Shown in pieces: positions 1-11,320 of a stretch of 64,000 nt of DNA. The notes beneath the pieces were generated by a model. That model was given only the letters and a program-made list of their open reading frames with translations, had not been told where the DNA came from and searched no databases. Within the stretch, counting starts at the first letter, position 1, and each line of letters begins with the position of its first letter. Position numbers and translations under genes: made by a program. Source of the DNA: Antedon mediterranea (Eukaryota; Echinodermata; Crinoidea; Comatulida; Antedonidae). Location: positions 23,104,412 to 23,168,411 of the forward strand of contig NC_092675.1 in assembly GCF_964355755.1 (NCBI RefSeq), in the 5' to 3' direction.

Positions 1-352
1 TAAACACACTAATGAAAATTTGAAGGATTTTGGGCACGTAAAAGTTAGATGCGTTGTTGTCTTTTAAAGGCGATGAGCTTTTACGAAAGAGATGAAAATC
101 TGACTTTTTGAATTTAACTGGCCATTATGATGACGTCATGACATCAGATAGACAACATTTGTATATGAATTCATATATAAATCATACTGTCAAATTATTG
201 AAACGGTGCTCATAGAAATTACCAGAATGTTTCACCAGATACATGTGATGTTTATATAAATAAAAGTATCTCTTCTGAGATCCCGCCTCGTGAATAAAAT
301 ACTGAAAGATGAGGGCGTATCAATTTGATCTCTGGTGCGCGTGCGTACAATT

Positions 353-680
353 GAGGGACTAGTGCTGTTCCGCCGTACCACGCCGAGAATGTTAAAGAGT
401 CGCTATCCAATCGAGTTTGAACAATACCATGAAAGCCCCAGTGGTCTAATGGTTAGGACATCTCTTGATGTAATCAAGCAGACGGTCCGAGTTCGAGCCT
501 CGGTCGGGGCGACTTTTTCTCATTCTCACAGATTTCTGTCGTTTCAAACTAATTAATTATACCGACCAAGAACTCATTGCGATTGTGGTACACGGCGAAG
601 AAAAAGAAAGAAAGAGAAAGAACTCATTAACGACTCTTTAACACTTTCGGCGTGATACGGCGGAGCAGCACTAGTCCCTC
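353..680. repeat. 50-bp inverted repeat enclosing the tRNA-like sequence
   Basis: Arms 353-402 and 631-680 are complementary at 46 of 50 positions (they share GAGGGACTAGTGCTG and GTTAAAGAGTCG). The 228-nt spacer holds the tRNA-like segment and a purine run. Just outside the right arm, 688-740 repeats the tRNA-like T-arm and its T-rich trailer as a direct repeat. Could be a non-autonomous DNA element that captured a tRNA gene. Confidence 0.7.
435..510 (+). tRNA. tRNA-like sequence, probably pseudogene or SINE head
   Basis: A 76-nt segment with a G/C-rich acceptor pairing (GCCCC/GGGGC), a D-arm like that of tRNA-Glu/Asp (GGTCTAATGGTTAGGAC) and a perfect 5-bp T-arm with loop TTCGAGC, followed within 4 nt by a T5 run that could stop Pol III. 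The anticodon arm is abnormal (tight CTTGAT/ATCAAG hairpin) so no anticodon can be assigned. The T-arm and trailer recur at 688-740. Confidence 0.45.
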
Positions 681-843
681 TTTGTTTTGAGCGGTCCGAG
701 TTCGAGTCTCGGTTGGGGCGACTTTTTCTCATTCTCACAGATGTTCTCATCTTTATCGTTTCAAATTAATTAATTACATTTCAGTATATCACCATTTCGA
801 ATTAATGTTCATTGCCTAATGTGTGTGTATATATATATATATC

Positions 844-953
844 ATCTATAAATAAAATTTAATTATGGTTAATTCTGACATTGGAAAACCTTCGGTACAA
901 ATCCATCTATAAATAATGGTTAATTCTGACAATGGAAAAATTTCGGTAGAAAT
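844..953 (+). repeat. Tandem duplication of about 55 bp
   Basis: CATCTATAAATAA...ATGGTTAATTCTGACA(T/A)TGGAAAA...TTCGGTA recurs at 844-902 and 904-953. A short AT microsatellite (831-842) precedes it. The reading frame that crosses it (916-1119) has no other support. From about 960 to 2199 I see no gene or clear element. Confidence 0.7.
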
Positions 954-2199
954 CTCCGCCGTGGATACTTACCTGATCTATCTCAGATGTACCGCGAAAC
1001 GTAGATTTGATAACATTAATTTCCACTATTACGATATTGTTCCATATTTCTATCTTAGGAAGATAAATTATTATAAAGGGTTTTATAAGACAATTTCTGA
1101 TTCAATCGGTAAATTTTAACTCTACGCGCGGTAGAAGTAATTTCCGGGTTCACGGTAAGGTGTGTCAATCACCTTGCAACTTCCCTGCATGGTTGGTTTC
1201 AACCAGGGAGTTCCTCAACTAAGTTGGCCGTTGGTGCTTGTATTGGTGGCGATAGCCATTTTGTTTTTTTGTTTATTTTCGGACCGCGCGTGTGAAGGTA
1301 TAGTAGTATAAAGATCAAATTAATTATATTCATAAAACATAGGAGTAAATTCTGAGAAATTATTATATAAAATTACATCAAGAGAACTGATGATAAGAGC
1401 TTTTGTTTGAAATCGAATGAAACCCCGATAGCCGAGTTGTTGAGTAAACTACCAGGACTTTATCCTCCTAAAACATCCTTTATCATAAAACATAAAATAC
1501 TTGCAGATATTGTCGAGTGCAATTCGAGATCTAACATTGTATTTCATGTTTTAAAAATAAATTTACATAATAATTACAAATTAGCAATTATTCAATTCAT
1601 TCAAAGATGTAATCCTGTAATATAAGATACAATGTTGAAAAAACGACAAATATAGTTAATATTAAATTATGATTATTTTAAGTGTAAAATCGATCGCATA
1701 CTTTGGTAATCGCACTCGTGGATAACATTCTATTTTTTTCTCCTTTTTTCATCTTACCATTTATTGGTCCTCTGTGGTTTTCCTATATAACTATGCTTTC
1801 GGTAATCCTTAAAATATAAATACTCGAAATAATAATTAAACAAAAATAAACAGCCGAAAGCACAAGCATTTATGCCGAATGCTATGTTGATGACATGTAT
1901 GCAGGTGCGGATAAAAACCGAGATGGTAAATCAACACATCAACCAGCCTGGCGTCACCAGCGAAGCATGCCAGTCCATTCCAAAAATGACGTTACAATGG
2001 GTTTACCGGACGATGCAAATGATTTTCAGTGGTATGTCAAGTCAGGAAATTTATAAAAAAATCTTTATTAGCAGGTACGGACCAGACTGAACATGGATAA
2101 GTTTTGGCGAGAACTTATTACCTCGGTTGAGTGTCAAGCCAAACAAATTAAAGACTCACATGCTGAGTAAATTGATGAGACCACTAGACAAGGGCTTAC

Positions 2200-2773
2200 G
2201 ATTAAGTATACAGGGTAGCAAAACAAGCGGTCAAAACAGATTTAAATCTTGAACAGTGATAAAAATAAATTGGAGATATATTCAATAAGAAATAATATTC
2301 GGATTGTTGGCTACAGGGAAGAAAAATGGTGAACATAGGCCTATAGAAATTGTTTTCGAACATTATGATGATAAGATTTTTGTTTCATTATACTAAAACA
2401 GTTGACCGAAATGGTTACATCATACATACATGCTCAACATATCAACAATTATTCTACATGGCTGCAGTCGCGTGCTCATAAAAGTTAGTGTTTACCGACC
2501 CACCGAACGACCAACCAACCGACATAGTGAGCTGTAGACTTGCGTTTAAATTTTATTTAAAAAAAAAAAAAAAGATTTCGAATAAAAGTGGGTCATTTTG
2601 AAGTATCATAATAGTTATTAACTTTCACCAAAAATTAGTCGAAAAAAAAATTCATTTAACTGAAATACAGACGTTTTTTGTTCAAAAAATAACTTTGACT
2701 TCCAGTCAAAGTTTTCGATCAAATCATATCTCATAATGCAAAGCGCTTGTTTTGCTACCCTGTATACTTAATC
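2200..2773. repeat. Inverted repeat with perfect 30-bp arms
   Basis: GATTAAGTATACAGGGTAGC continues to 2229 and its exact complement occupies 2744-2773. Such terminal inverted repeats mark a short DNA transposon of 574 bp. The right arm lies inside the next element (2457-4025), so the two inverted repeats interlock rather than nest. Confidence 0.75.
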
Positions 2774-4025
2774 ATAAAACTTCCTCGCGATCTGTGTGAA
2801 AACACCTTCTCAACCGTGACGAGTTGTAAACAATCCTAATTAGCATCATGCATAATGCATACTCGTGGTTTGAAATCTTTGTTTATTTTTGCTTGCGAAG
2901 ATTTTGTAGACGAAATGTAATAAAATTAATATACCTGTCAATTACGTAAACTTCCTTGTTGTTTTTGGCTCGAATTTGCAACTTAAAGTGAATAATTTTA
3001 ATATTACTTTGATATGGCCAATTTAAATTAAGAATATTTTGACCTTCATTTTTTGTGTTTCGAGGGACAATACATCTTTAAGTTATCATTTCGTTAATTG
3101 GATAAAAATCCGGATAACAATCCGGATAATAATCGTAATGAAACTTAATCTCGAGCTGGATATGCGGTCTCTTACTATACTGAGGAGCTGCGGTAAGCTT
3201 GGATATTGTGTTCACATATCTATAACCATATACGTCTATTTAAGATTTGTATTGCTCTGAACATGTTTTGAATACGGTTCGTATAAGAGCAGACTTTTAT
3301 AAGCACACTGAAACATGGATTGGCAAAAAAATTAGGAATAAATTACGTTAATAATAATGTGTAAAATACTTTGTGAAGGCATTTCTAAACTTCAAGATCC
3401 TATATTTACACTGTTAGCAGTGGAAATAGACAGCTGGTGTATATAGTTCATTGAAAAAACATTTTAAGGAAGCGAATGGTATTTCTTTTTATTTAATTAA
3501 AAAAACTGTAATAGTTGTTAGGGTGTATTTATTATTATATATTAACCTCGACCTTAAAGGGGAAATTCAAGGTGTCACATCAGTGGGTACGACGTCCGTT
3601 TTCATTTATGCTATAGGCGACACCATTTTTTATCACCAGTTGAAATCTGTGAGCCCTAACATTTTTATAGTATATAATTGTCCCTCGGAATTTGTTTTTA
3701 AATTTGTTTGTTGCAATTTTAATGTCACAGAATTGATTTTTACCAAAATTGGGATCGCAACAAAATTATCTACCTGATAAAACGGTAATTTAGGCTAAAG
3801 CAAACACAATTTCAAATGGGGTTATAGTTAATTTTTCCGAATTGTTTTTGTACTTTTATTTATGAAATGTATTTGAAAGCCCTAGTGTTTTGTTTTTTTA
3901 TTGTGTAATTTCTTTTTCTTCTATTTTTTAATCGCGTACGTGCGTGCAACGCGACTCTACAGCTCACTATGTCGGTTGGTCGGTCGGTCGGTAAACACTA
4001 ACTCAAATTTGCGACTGCAGCCATG
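2457..4025. mobile_element. 1.57-kb DNA transposon with about 80-bp TIRs, TA-flanked
   Basis: The left end CATGGCTGCAGTCGC (2457) and right end GCGACTGCAGCCATG (4025) continue inward as imperfect inverted repeats sharing GTTAGTGTTTACCGACC and CGACATAGTGAGCTGTAGA (left to about 2545, right from about 3942). TA dinucleotides flank both ends (2455-2456, 4026-4027), as for Tc1/mariner-type insertions. No transposase is seen: the 108-codon frame at 3451-3777 has no recognisable domain. Fragments of the TTAA MITE family occur inside (around 2585-2720, 3036-3090 and 3680-3790). Confidence 0.7.
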
Positions 4026-4027
4026 TA

Positions 4028-6339
4028 TATGGCATTTTTAATTGTTACATAGGACATCACATATTTTTTTGCTTATAACTATGTTGATATGCTTTTGCCA
4101 ATATAATCTTTTAAACACTATCCTCTATTTTTGATATATTATATGTATTCATCTTTTCCATTTATTGTAGACCTCGAATGAAACATTGTATTTATTTATT
4201 TAACTTCTTTTTTTTTCAATAATAGTCAGTATAATTCTAAGTTTTTGTTAATATTATCAATACTGTAAATAATAAATGTATATATTTTTTTTTTGTAAAA
4301 ATCACTGTACTATACACGTTGTTATGGTTATTATTATGAATTTACGATTGATTGAAAAAATGTTCACAAGAAACACATCTTTACATTCACAGTTTATTTT
4401 ATCATATTTTGTATAGTATAAGCCTATATCATCATAATAGCTATACATACTTGTTGTAAATAGACATATTTTGTTTCATTTAATATCCTTAAATGGTTTT
4501 ATTTGTAGTATAATGAGATTGTCAGTAGAAGGTTTAGTCGTTTTTGGGTATAAACCTGAACTTGGCATAGACAAAATGCAGATACTTCTCTTTTAATTGA
4601 CAGTAATTTACCGGCTGTTGGGATTTGTTGCACTCCTCTTTGAGATTAGTCATCGTTAATAATTGTACCCAAGGTTGTCCCTCCCATCCACTTATTTTGG
4701 CACCAGTCAAAATGAAGTCACGAATGTTCCAAAATTTGGTCAGACTGTCCTTTGAACCGGAAATATCTGATATAATTTAATGTATCTAGATAAGTTCGTG
4801 TCAAACTTATTTATATAAAGTATTGCTAAATCATAATGTTATTTTGAAAAAAGAAATAATCTTGTAAAAAAGATATGTAATTATGGAAACTGCATAATGT
4901 ACGTTTCTACAACTCTAAAACATTTATTATTGTTACTTAGGATTGTTTAAAGAAAATAAATTAAAATTTGGTTTTAAACGTTTAAACGTTATTCAAATTT
5001 GCTTGCACCGTGTTGATGACTCTAAATAACTAATTTAATTAGAATTACCAACTTCCTGTAGCACTTTTTATATAATTAACCACATTTACTGGAATAACGA
5101 CTTCATAAGAGACGCCGGTGATATGGTAAATACGAAGTGTGAATGCGTTGGATGACATGAGGTTGTTGATAGTTGAGATTACATCTGCAAGAAGATTGTG
5201 ATTGTGTGTCTACACATGTCCACAAGTGTTGATTTTTTCGAATCATATTGCTACAACATCCCTGTTTCTGAAAGCAATTGGATTCCGATTGTATTTCTTA
5301 TCCGATTGACAAACGGATTGAGATAACTGTTCGAAATATCATGAGAGTACGGCAGGATGATATTAGTTTTCAACACTGTGATTGCATAGTATGCTGGTTA
5401 ACTTCATATGGTTTTCTTTTTACTGGCGCCCATCGACACGGAAATGTTAATTATAAACAATGTCATCAGTAACGAATGGTAGATACAGTAATGCAATTCT
5501 GCAGTATACGAATAGAGGCCACAGCCTTTCACGTTTATTTGATTTTTATTCTGTTTAGTACAACATTTTGGCATAACATTTAAATGAGATATGAACTATT
5601 TAGACCAGTGTATAAGAGCAATTAAGTAATTGAATTAATAATTTGCTTTTGGGAATAATGAGTTCCGACAGATTTAAGCGCTTGTCATACCGACTCTTTG
5701 TCAAAGGTCTGTGATCAAAATGCTTAATGTTAGATCTAGCATGCTATCAGAATAAAATTATTATTATTAATTAAAAATACTATTTAAACGAAAAGTACAC
5801 CGGTAGGTAATGAAACATAATAATGTGCACAAATTAAACTACGAATAGGCCTCTAATTTTTACATGTAAATCATAATAGACAAAGGCATCTTCTTGCCAT
5901 ATTCATTCAGCAAAAGTTAGTTAGAATTCTTCTTCTACACTATGTATCAATATTGATACCAGTATCTATCTATTTTATCATACCAAAATAAAAATATACA
6001 AAAATAAATTTGAGTCTTAGTGATATTATAATCTTTAGGACAGTTGTAGTAGGCCTATATTCACAGCTGTTATATTGCATATAAAATCGTCATTAGAGTA
6101 CATTGTAGATTGGAACTCTTGTATCGATGTATTGTCTTAACATTGATGTATTTATTGTAAAATGATGTTGTTGTTATCGACCGTCAGTTGCAGCTTTTAA
6201 CCCTTATGTAGTGTGTTTTTTTTTTCAAGACTATTGCGATTGTGTGTCTACGCAAGCGTTTCCTTTTCCTTGTCTTTTACGCATAAGCTTCATTTAAATT
6301 TTAAAGATATAGCCTATTGTTCCCTAAATAATATATTTT
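4028..6339. other. No gene recognised
   Basis: AT-rich sequence without a convincing exon or repeat structure beyond short homopolymers. The 64-codon frame at 5278-5472 has no domain or splice context. Confidence 0.5.
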
Positions 6340-6619
6340 TTAATGTGCCATTTTAATGTCACAATAGTTATTCACTTTGACCAAAAACTGGATCAAAAGA
6401 AAACAATTTAAAGCAAAAATACCTAAATTGTCTGTCAGAAAATTGTTTTTGGTTAAAATTAAACGTTTCTTTTGTCTTTTTATAAGTGAAATAATAATTG
6501 TTTTTGTTTTTTTTTTACAAACGTGAATAACGTTATTAAAACTGCAAAAAGGCCAATTTAAAGTCTGATTTTATTAATCCTTATTCTTCATGTTTTTTTG
6601 GGGTACACTGCATCTTTAA
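6340..6619. mobile_element. TTAA MITE family copy, partial
   Basis: Shares with the copies at 24.8, 51.9 and 56.8 kb the segments AATGTCACAATAGTTATTCAC, TTTGACCAAAAACTGG and the terminus TGCATCT followed by TTAA (6616-6619). The other end is not intact. Confidence 0.6.
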
Positions 6620-7784
6620 ACATATAAGGTAAAAAAATGCATTCTTATCGTTTAGTTTACTATTTGGTATATACCACGTGGGTATAGATGTAATAAGACA
6701 ATGATGTGCTGAGTAGCTTTGCTGTCAAACTAACATAATTATACTACTGTGTGTAATAGTAGAAATAGTATTGTTACAAATTTCATGATTTAAACAAACG
6801 ATTACAAAAGTCAAATTCCTCATTTTATTCACAGATTGACAGAACTAAGCTAGCAAAACATGCTTATAGACAGGTAAAGGAAGAAATTAAAATATACTAC
6901 ATTGACTTCAACTACATTTCCTACTAATCTCAATCTTACTAGGCCTAATTTGATTTGTTCGATATGATGTGTGGATTTAAACCAAAATAGCTCGATGTAT
7001 GATTAACATTAAAAACAGTTTATTTTTCTAAGTTAAGTTTCAATTCACATTCGAATCTGATTGGTTGAGAAAAAAGTGAAATGAACATGATTACGAATAC
7101 CGCTACAAAGTTGAGCAATAGAGGGAGCCAAACATTATCGTTTACACTTTATTATATTTTTTACAAAGCGTGAAATAAATATTATTATTATTATGATATA
7201 GTAATTAATTTTGTCAAAAATAGAAGGGTCAAATTTTTTGAAAAAAAATGAAAAAAATCAAGAAATGGGCAGAACCCAATATGTGATTATGCGCATGTCA
7301 TATTAAGATGTTTCAACTGTATTTAGTAACATAAGCAGAACACAATAATATGTGATTTTGCGCATGTCACACTATAATAATATAGTAACAGGGCAAATTT
7401 TGGCCATATTAGTTCTATAGTATAGGCATTTTTTGACAAAATGTTACAAGGCAAAATGTTGACCTTTTTATTTTTTGACATAACTGCTTACTATGCGTCT
7501 ATAAGATGATGATAACGCAATATACGCATATATATAGTAATATTATTGCATAATAATTGAATTTTTTTTAAACTGCATATTTTGCCAATTTTTCGTAAAA
7601 TGGCCGATTTTCGACCCCTTTTATTTTTTGACATAAATGGTTACTATAGTATAACAAACATGCGCAGAGTCGAATAATGGGTTCTGCGCGTGTCAATTGT
7701 GCTATAGTAACCACTTTTGACATATATGGTTACTATAGTATGATAAACATGCGCAGAGGCGAATAATGGGTTCTGCTTATGTCA

Positions 7785-8204
7785 TTCATTCATTCATTCA
7801 TTCATTTATTCGGTTATAATCAACATAAAATACATGATTACATAACAATGTTACAATACAAAAAGTTAAAACTTGAGACTCACAATTAAAAGGAGTAAAA
7901 AATGTTATAAACAATCTAAAACAATGCAAATGTCTAAAATGATGGTTAAAAATGGTTTAAAAAAGGTTTAAAAATAGCATAAAAACAGCATTAAAACAGA
8001 AACCGTTCAGTACCATAGTTAAAAAGTCATTAAAAATACAAATTATAAAACAATAGAATATAAAAAAGCGTTCAGTTAAAAAGTAAGAAACAGAATAAAG
8101 TTATGAACATTAAGAGAAAAACAGTTAAGTTGATTTCGACCAGGATAGCCCAAAAAACCAATTACCTAGGTTTATTTCCGTTGGGGTCCTGTAGAATTGT
8201 ATTC
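7785..8204 (-). mobile_element. Retroposon 3' end inserted in the hairpin array
   Basis: The array breaks at TTATGTCA (7784) and resumes at ATATCAATTGTGC (about 8205). The insert of roughly 420 bp reads on the minus strand to a (AATGA)n tail next to 7785, the usual form of a 5'-truncated LINE or SINE tail. It has no coding frame. Flanking ATGTCA/ATATCA may be a decayed target duplication. Confidence 0.65.
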
Positions 8205-9314
8205 ATATCAATTGTGCTATAGTAACCAGTTTTATCGAAAAATTAAAATGTCGACAATTTGCCATTTCTGTGCTATACATGGAAATTTTCGAAAAAATCG
8301 CTGATTTTCGACCCTTTTATTTGTTGACATAAATGGTTACTATAGTATAATAAACATGCGCAGAGTCAAATAATGGGTTCTGCGCAGGTCAATTGTGCTA
8401 TAGTAACCACTTTTGACATAAATGGTTACTATAGTATAATAAACATGCGCAGAGGCGAATAATGGGTTCTGCGCATGTCAATTGTGCTATAGTAACCAGT
8501 TTTATCAAAAAATAAAAAGGTCGACAATTTGCCATTTTTTGAAAAATCCCTGTGCATGGAAATTTTCGAAAAATGGCCGATTTTCGACCCTTTTATTTTT
8601 TTACATAAATGGTTACTATAGTATAATAAACATGCGCAGAGTCGAATAATGGGTTCTGCGCATGTCAATTGTGCTATAGTAACCACTTTTGACATAAATG
8701 GTTACTATAGTATAATAAACATGCGCAGAGGCGAATAATGGGTTCTGAGCATGTCAATTGTGCTATAGTAACCAGTTTTATCGAAAAATAAAAATTTCGA
8801 AAATTTGTCATTTTTTGAAAAATCCTTGTGCTATAGTACATGGAAATTTTCGAAAAAATCGCCGATTTTCGACCCTTTTAGTTTTTTTACATAAGTGGTT
8901 ACTATAGTATAATAAACATGCGCAGAGTCGAATAATGGGTTCTCCGCATGTCAATTGTACTATAGTAACCACTATGGACATAAATGGTTACTATAGTATA
9001 ATAAACATGCGCAGAGGCGAATAATGGGTTCTGCGCATGTCAATTGTGCTATAGTAACCAGTTTTATCGAAAAATAAAAATTTCGAAAATTTGCCATTTT
9101 TTGAAAAATCCTTGTGCTATAGTACATGGAAATTTTCGAAAAAATCGCCGATTTTCGACCCTTTTAGTTTTTTTACATAAGTGGTTACTATAGTATAATA
9201 AACATGCGCAGAGTCGAATAATGGGTTCTCCGCATGTCAATTGTGCTATAGTAACCACTATGGACATAAATGGTTACTATAGTATAATAAACATGCGCAG
9301 AGGCGAATAATGGG

Positions 9315-9942
9315 GTTCAAATGTTAATGATATAACATCAAGAGCCTCACGTAGACTATTTTCACTATGTATCCTGAAAAGGTCTAGTGCACCAGTCAGT
9401 GACCTGGTTACAGTATTTACATCATATATCAGACCTGTGCTGGAATATGCCTGCCAGGTTTGGCATTCATCATTAACTGTTCAGCAATCTAATTTAATAG
9501 AAAAAATTCAAAAACGGGCTTTGCGCATAATTTTGAGCCCACATTATGTTAGCTATGAATTAGCCTTAGAGCAAGTAGGTTTGCCTTCTTTAAAGTCCCG
9601 TAGAGAACAGATTCTTCTCAAGTTTGGCAAGAGTCTTTTAGAATCTACCAAATTTAGAAATATGTTACCAGCATATAAATCTGATAGGCATTCAAGATCG
9701 TTAAGGAGCAATACTAGTTCAAAGTTGGATTCTTGCAGATGTCGCACTGAAAGATATAGGCGGTCTACTATTCCACACTTAGCACGAATCCTTTAAGTTT
9801 AATGTTTAGTTTAGATCTTCTTTGATGTATTTTATTTCTCAGTTGATTGTAATCCAACCTTTTCAGCTCTTGCTGCTGGTTGGAATTTGATGTTTTTATA
9901 CCTTAATAAATAAATAAATAAATAAATAAATAAAAAAATGGG
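9315..9942 (+). mobile_element. 5'-truncated non-LTR retrotransposon (LINE) in the hairpin array
   Basis: 628 bp inserted between copies of AATGGG (9309-9314 and 9937-9942), a 6-bp target duplication; removing it restores the 286-bp array period exactly. It ends in (TAAA)n at 9904-9938. The family cannot be fixed from the end alone (Jockey/CR1-like). Confidence 0.9.
9317..9796 (+). pseudogene. LINE reverse-transcriptase ORF, C-terminal fragment
   Basis: An uninterrupted frame of 159 codons plus stop from the left junction of the insertion. It reads through SYIRPVLEYACQVWHSS and LIEKIQKRALRII, the conserved end of the reverse-transcriptase ORF of Jockey/CR1-type LINEs, then a basic C-terminus. 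There is no start codon at the true beginning (the element is 5'-truncated), so it is not a gene, but lack of stops shows the insertion is young. Confidence 0.85.
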
Positions 9943-10370
9943 TTCTGCGCATGTCAATTGTGCTATAGTAACCAGTTTTATCGAAAAATAAAAATTTCGA
10001 AAATTTGCCATTTTTTGAAAAATCCTTGTGCTATAGTACATGGAAATTTTCGAAAAAATCGCCGATTTTCAGCCCTTTTAGTTTTTTTACATAAGTGGTT
10101 ACTATAGTATAATAAACATGCGCAGAGTCGAATAATGAGTTCTGCGCATGTCAATTGTGCTATGGTAACCACTTTTGACATACATGGTTACTATATAGTA
10201 TAATAAACCTGCGCAGAGGCGAATACTGGGTTCTGCGCATGTCAATTGTGCTATAGTAACCAGTTTTATTGAAAAATAAAAAGTTCGAAAATTCGAAAAA
10301 ATCGCCGATTTTCGACCCTTTTATTTTTTGACATAAATGGTTACTATAGTATAATAAACATGCGCAGAGG

Positions 10371-10683
10371 TGAGTGGCCGAGCGGTTAAGACAGTGGAAC
10401 CGTAATCACGTAGCCATAACATCGGCAGGGGTTCGAGGCTCACTCACTCCATGGTTCTGGTGGTAGAACGAGTCTTCTCGGATAAGGACTATAAACCGTA
10501 GGTCCAGTGTACACAACTTGCTCGTGTGCACTTTAAAAAACCTAGTACATCTTTCGAGACGAGTAGGGGGTTACCCCGGTGTATTAGTACATCACAGCCA
10601 CTGATCACCAACTGGGCCCTCTGGGAGACCAGTCTTTGACTGAAGAGGTTACCCAGTATAAATATATATTTCAATTCAATTTC
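10371..10683 (+). mobile_element. tRNA-derived SINE in the hairpin array
   Basis: The head (10371-10451) is tRNA-like with an A-box TGGCCGAGCGGTTAAGA and B-box GGGTTCGAGGC. The body contains CTCGGATAAGGACTATAAAC and the tail ends in TTCAATTCAATTTCAA repeats. The hairpin unit is interrupted after CAGAGG (10370) and resumes at AATAATGGG (10684). A body fragment of the same type lies at 48640-48700. No clear target duplication. Confidence 0.8.
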
Positions 10684-11320
10684 AATAATGGGTTCTGCTT
10701 ATGTCAATTGTGCTATAGTAACCAGTTTTATCGAAAAAATAAAAATGTCGACAATTTGCCATTTTTTGAAAAATCTCTGTGCTATAGTACATGGAAATTT
10801 TCGAAAAAATCGCTCAATAACTCAATATATACCGGTAGTAATTTATTGTATAATAATGCATATTTTGGCCATTTTTCGAAAAAATGCGCAAATATTCACC
10901 TTTTTGTTTTTTGACTGCTTACTATGCGTCTATAAGATGATGATAACGCAATATACGCATATATTAATATAGCAATACTATTGCATAATAATTGAATTTT
11001 AAAAAGTTCATATTTTGGCCTTTTTACGAAAAATCACTGTGCTATATATAGTAGAGGGATTTTTTAAAAAAAGGACAACATTTTGACAATTTTATTTTTT
11101 GACATAACTGCCTACTGACAATACAATAGGTATATGGCAACCCAATAATATTAATATGCACTGAGGTAATATGCGTAGAAAACACAATGTGATTATGCGC
11201 ATGACACATTATGATAATTATAGTAACTGATTATGCCAACAATAAAAGGGTCGAATTTTGGCAATATTTTGAACATAATCAGGACACGTGCAGAACCAAT
11301 AACTGATTTTGCGCAATGTC

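Larger units (their letters stand above)
7195..11320. repeat. Higher-order array of hairpin units (about 286-bp period)
   Basis: The core unit is an imperfect hairpin of about 78 bp whose arms begin GGTTACTATAGTATAATAAA and end with its complement CTATAGTAACC; inner arms are GCGCAGA/TCTGCGC. Hairpins start at 7639, 7728, 8335, 8424, 8611, 8700, 8897, 8986, 9183, 9272, 10097, 10186 and 10339. They come in pairs 89 bp apart; pairs repeat every 276-286 bp, separated by a spacer with ATTTTCGAAAAAATCGCCGA. Units at 8611-9300 are near-identical, so the expansion or homogenisation is recent. Degenerate copies extend to both sides. Frames called inside the array are repeat artefacts. Confidence 0.9.

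Noticed and set aside
435-510. Functional tRNA-Glu or tRNA-Asp gene
   Set aside because: D- and T-arms fit, but the anticodon arm cannot form the normal 5-bp stem and 7-nt loop.
3451-3777. 108-codon plus-strand frame
   Set aside because: Lies inside a transposon, no domain, composed partly of MITE sequence.
8429-10181. Several 67-119-codon frames in the hairpin array
   Set aside because: Those on the minus strand are the same repeat translated again and again; only the LINE frame at 9317-9796 has family similarity.
7600-10400. CRISPR-like regular repeats
   Set aside because: Units are long palindromes with transposon-like ends in an intron-bearing eukaryotic genome, without unique equal-length spacers.
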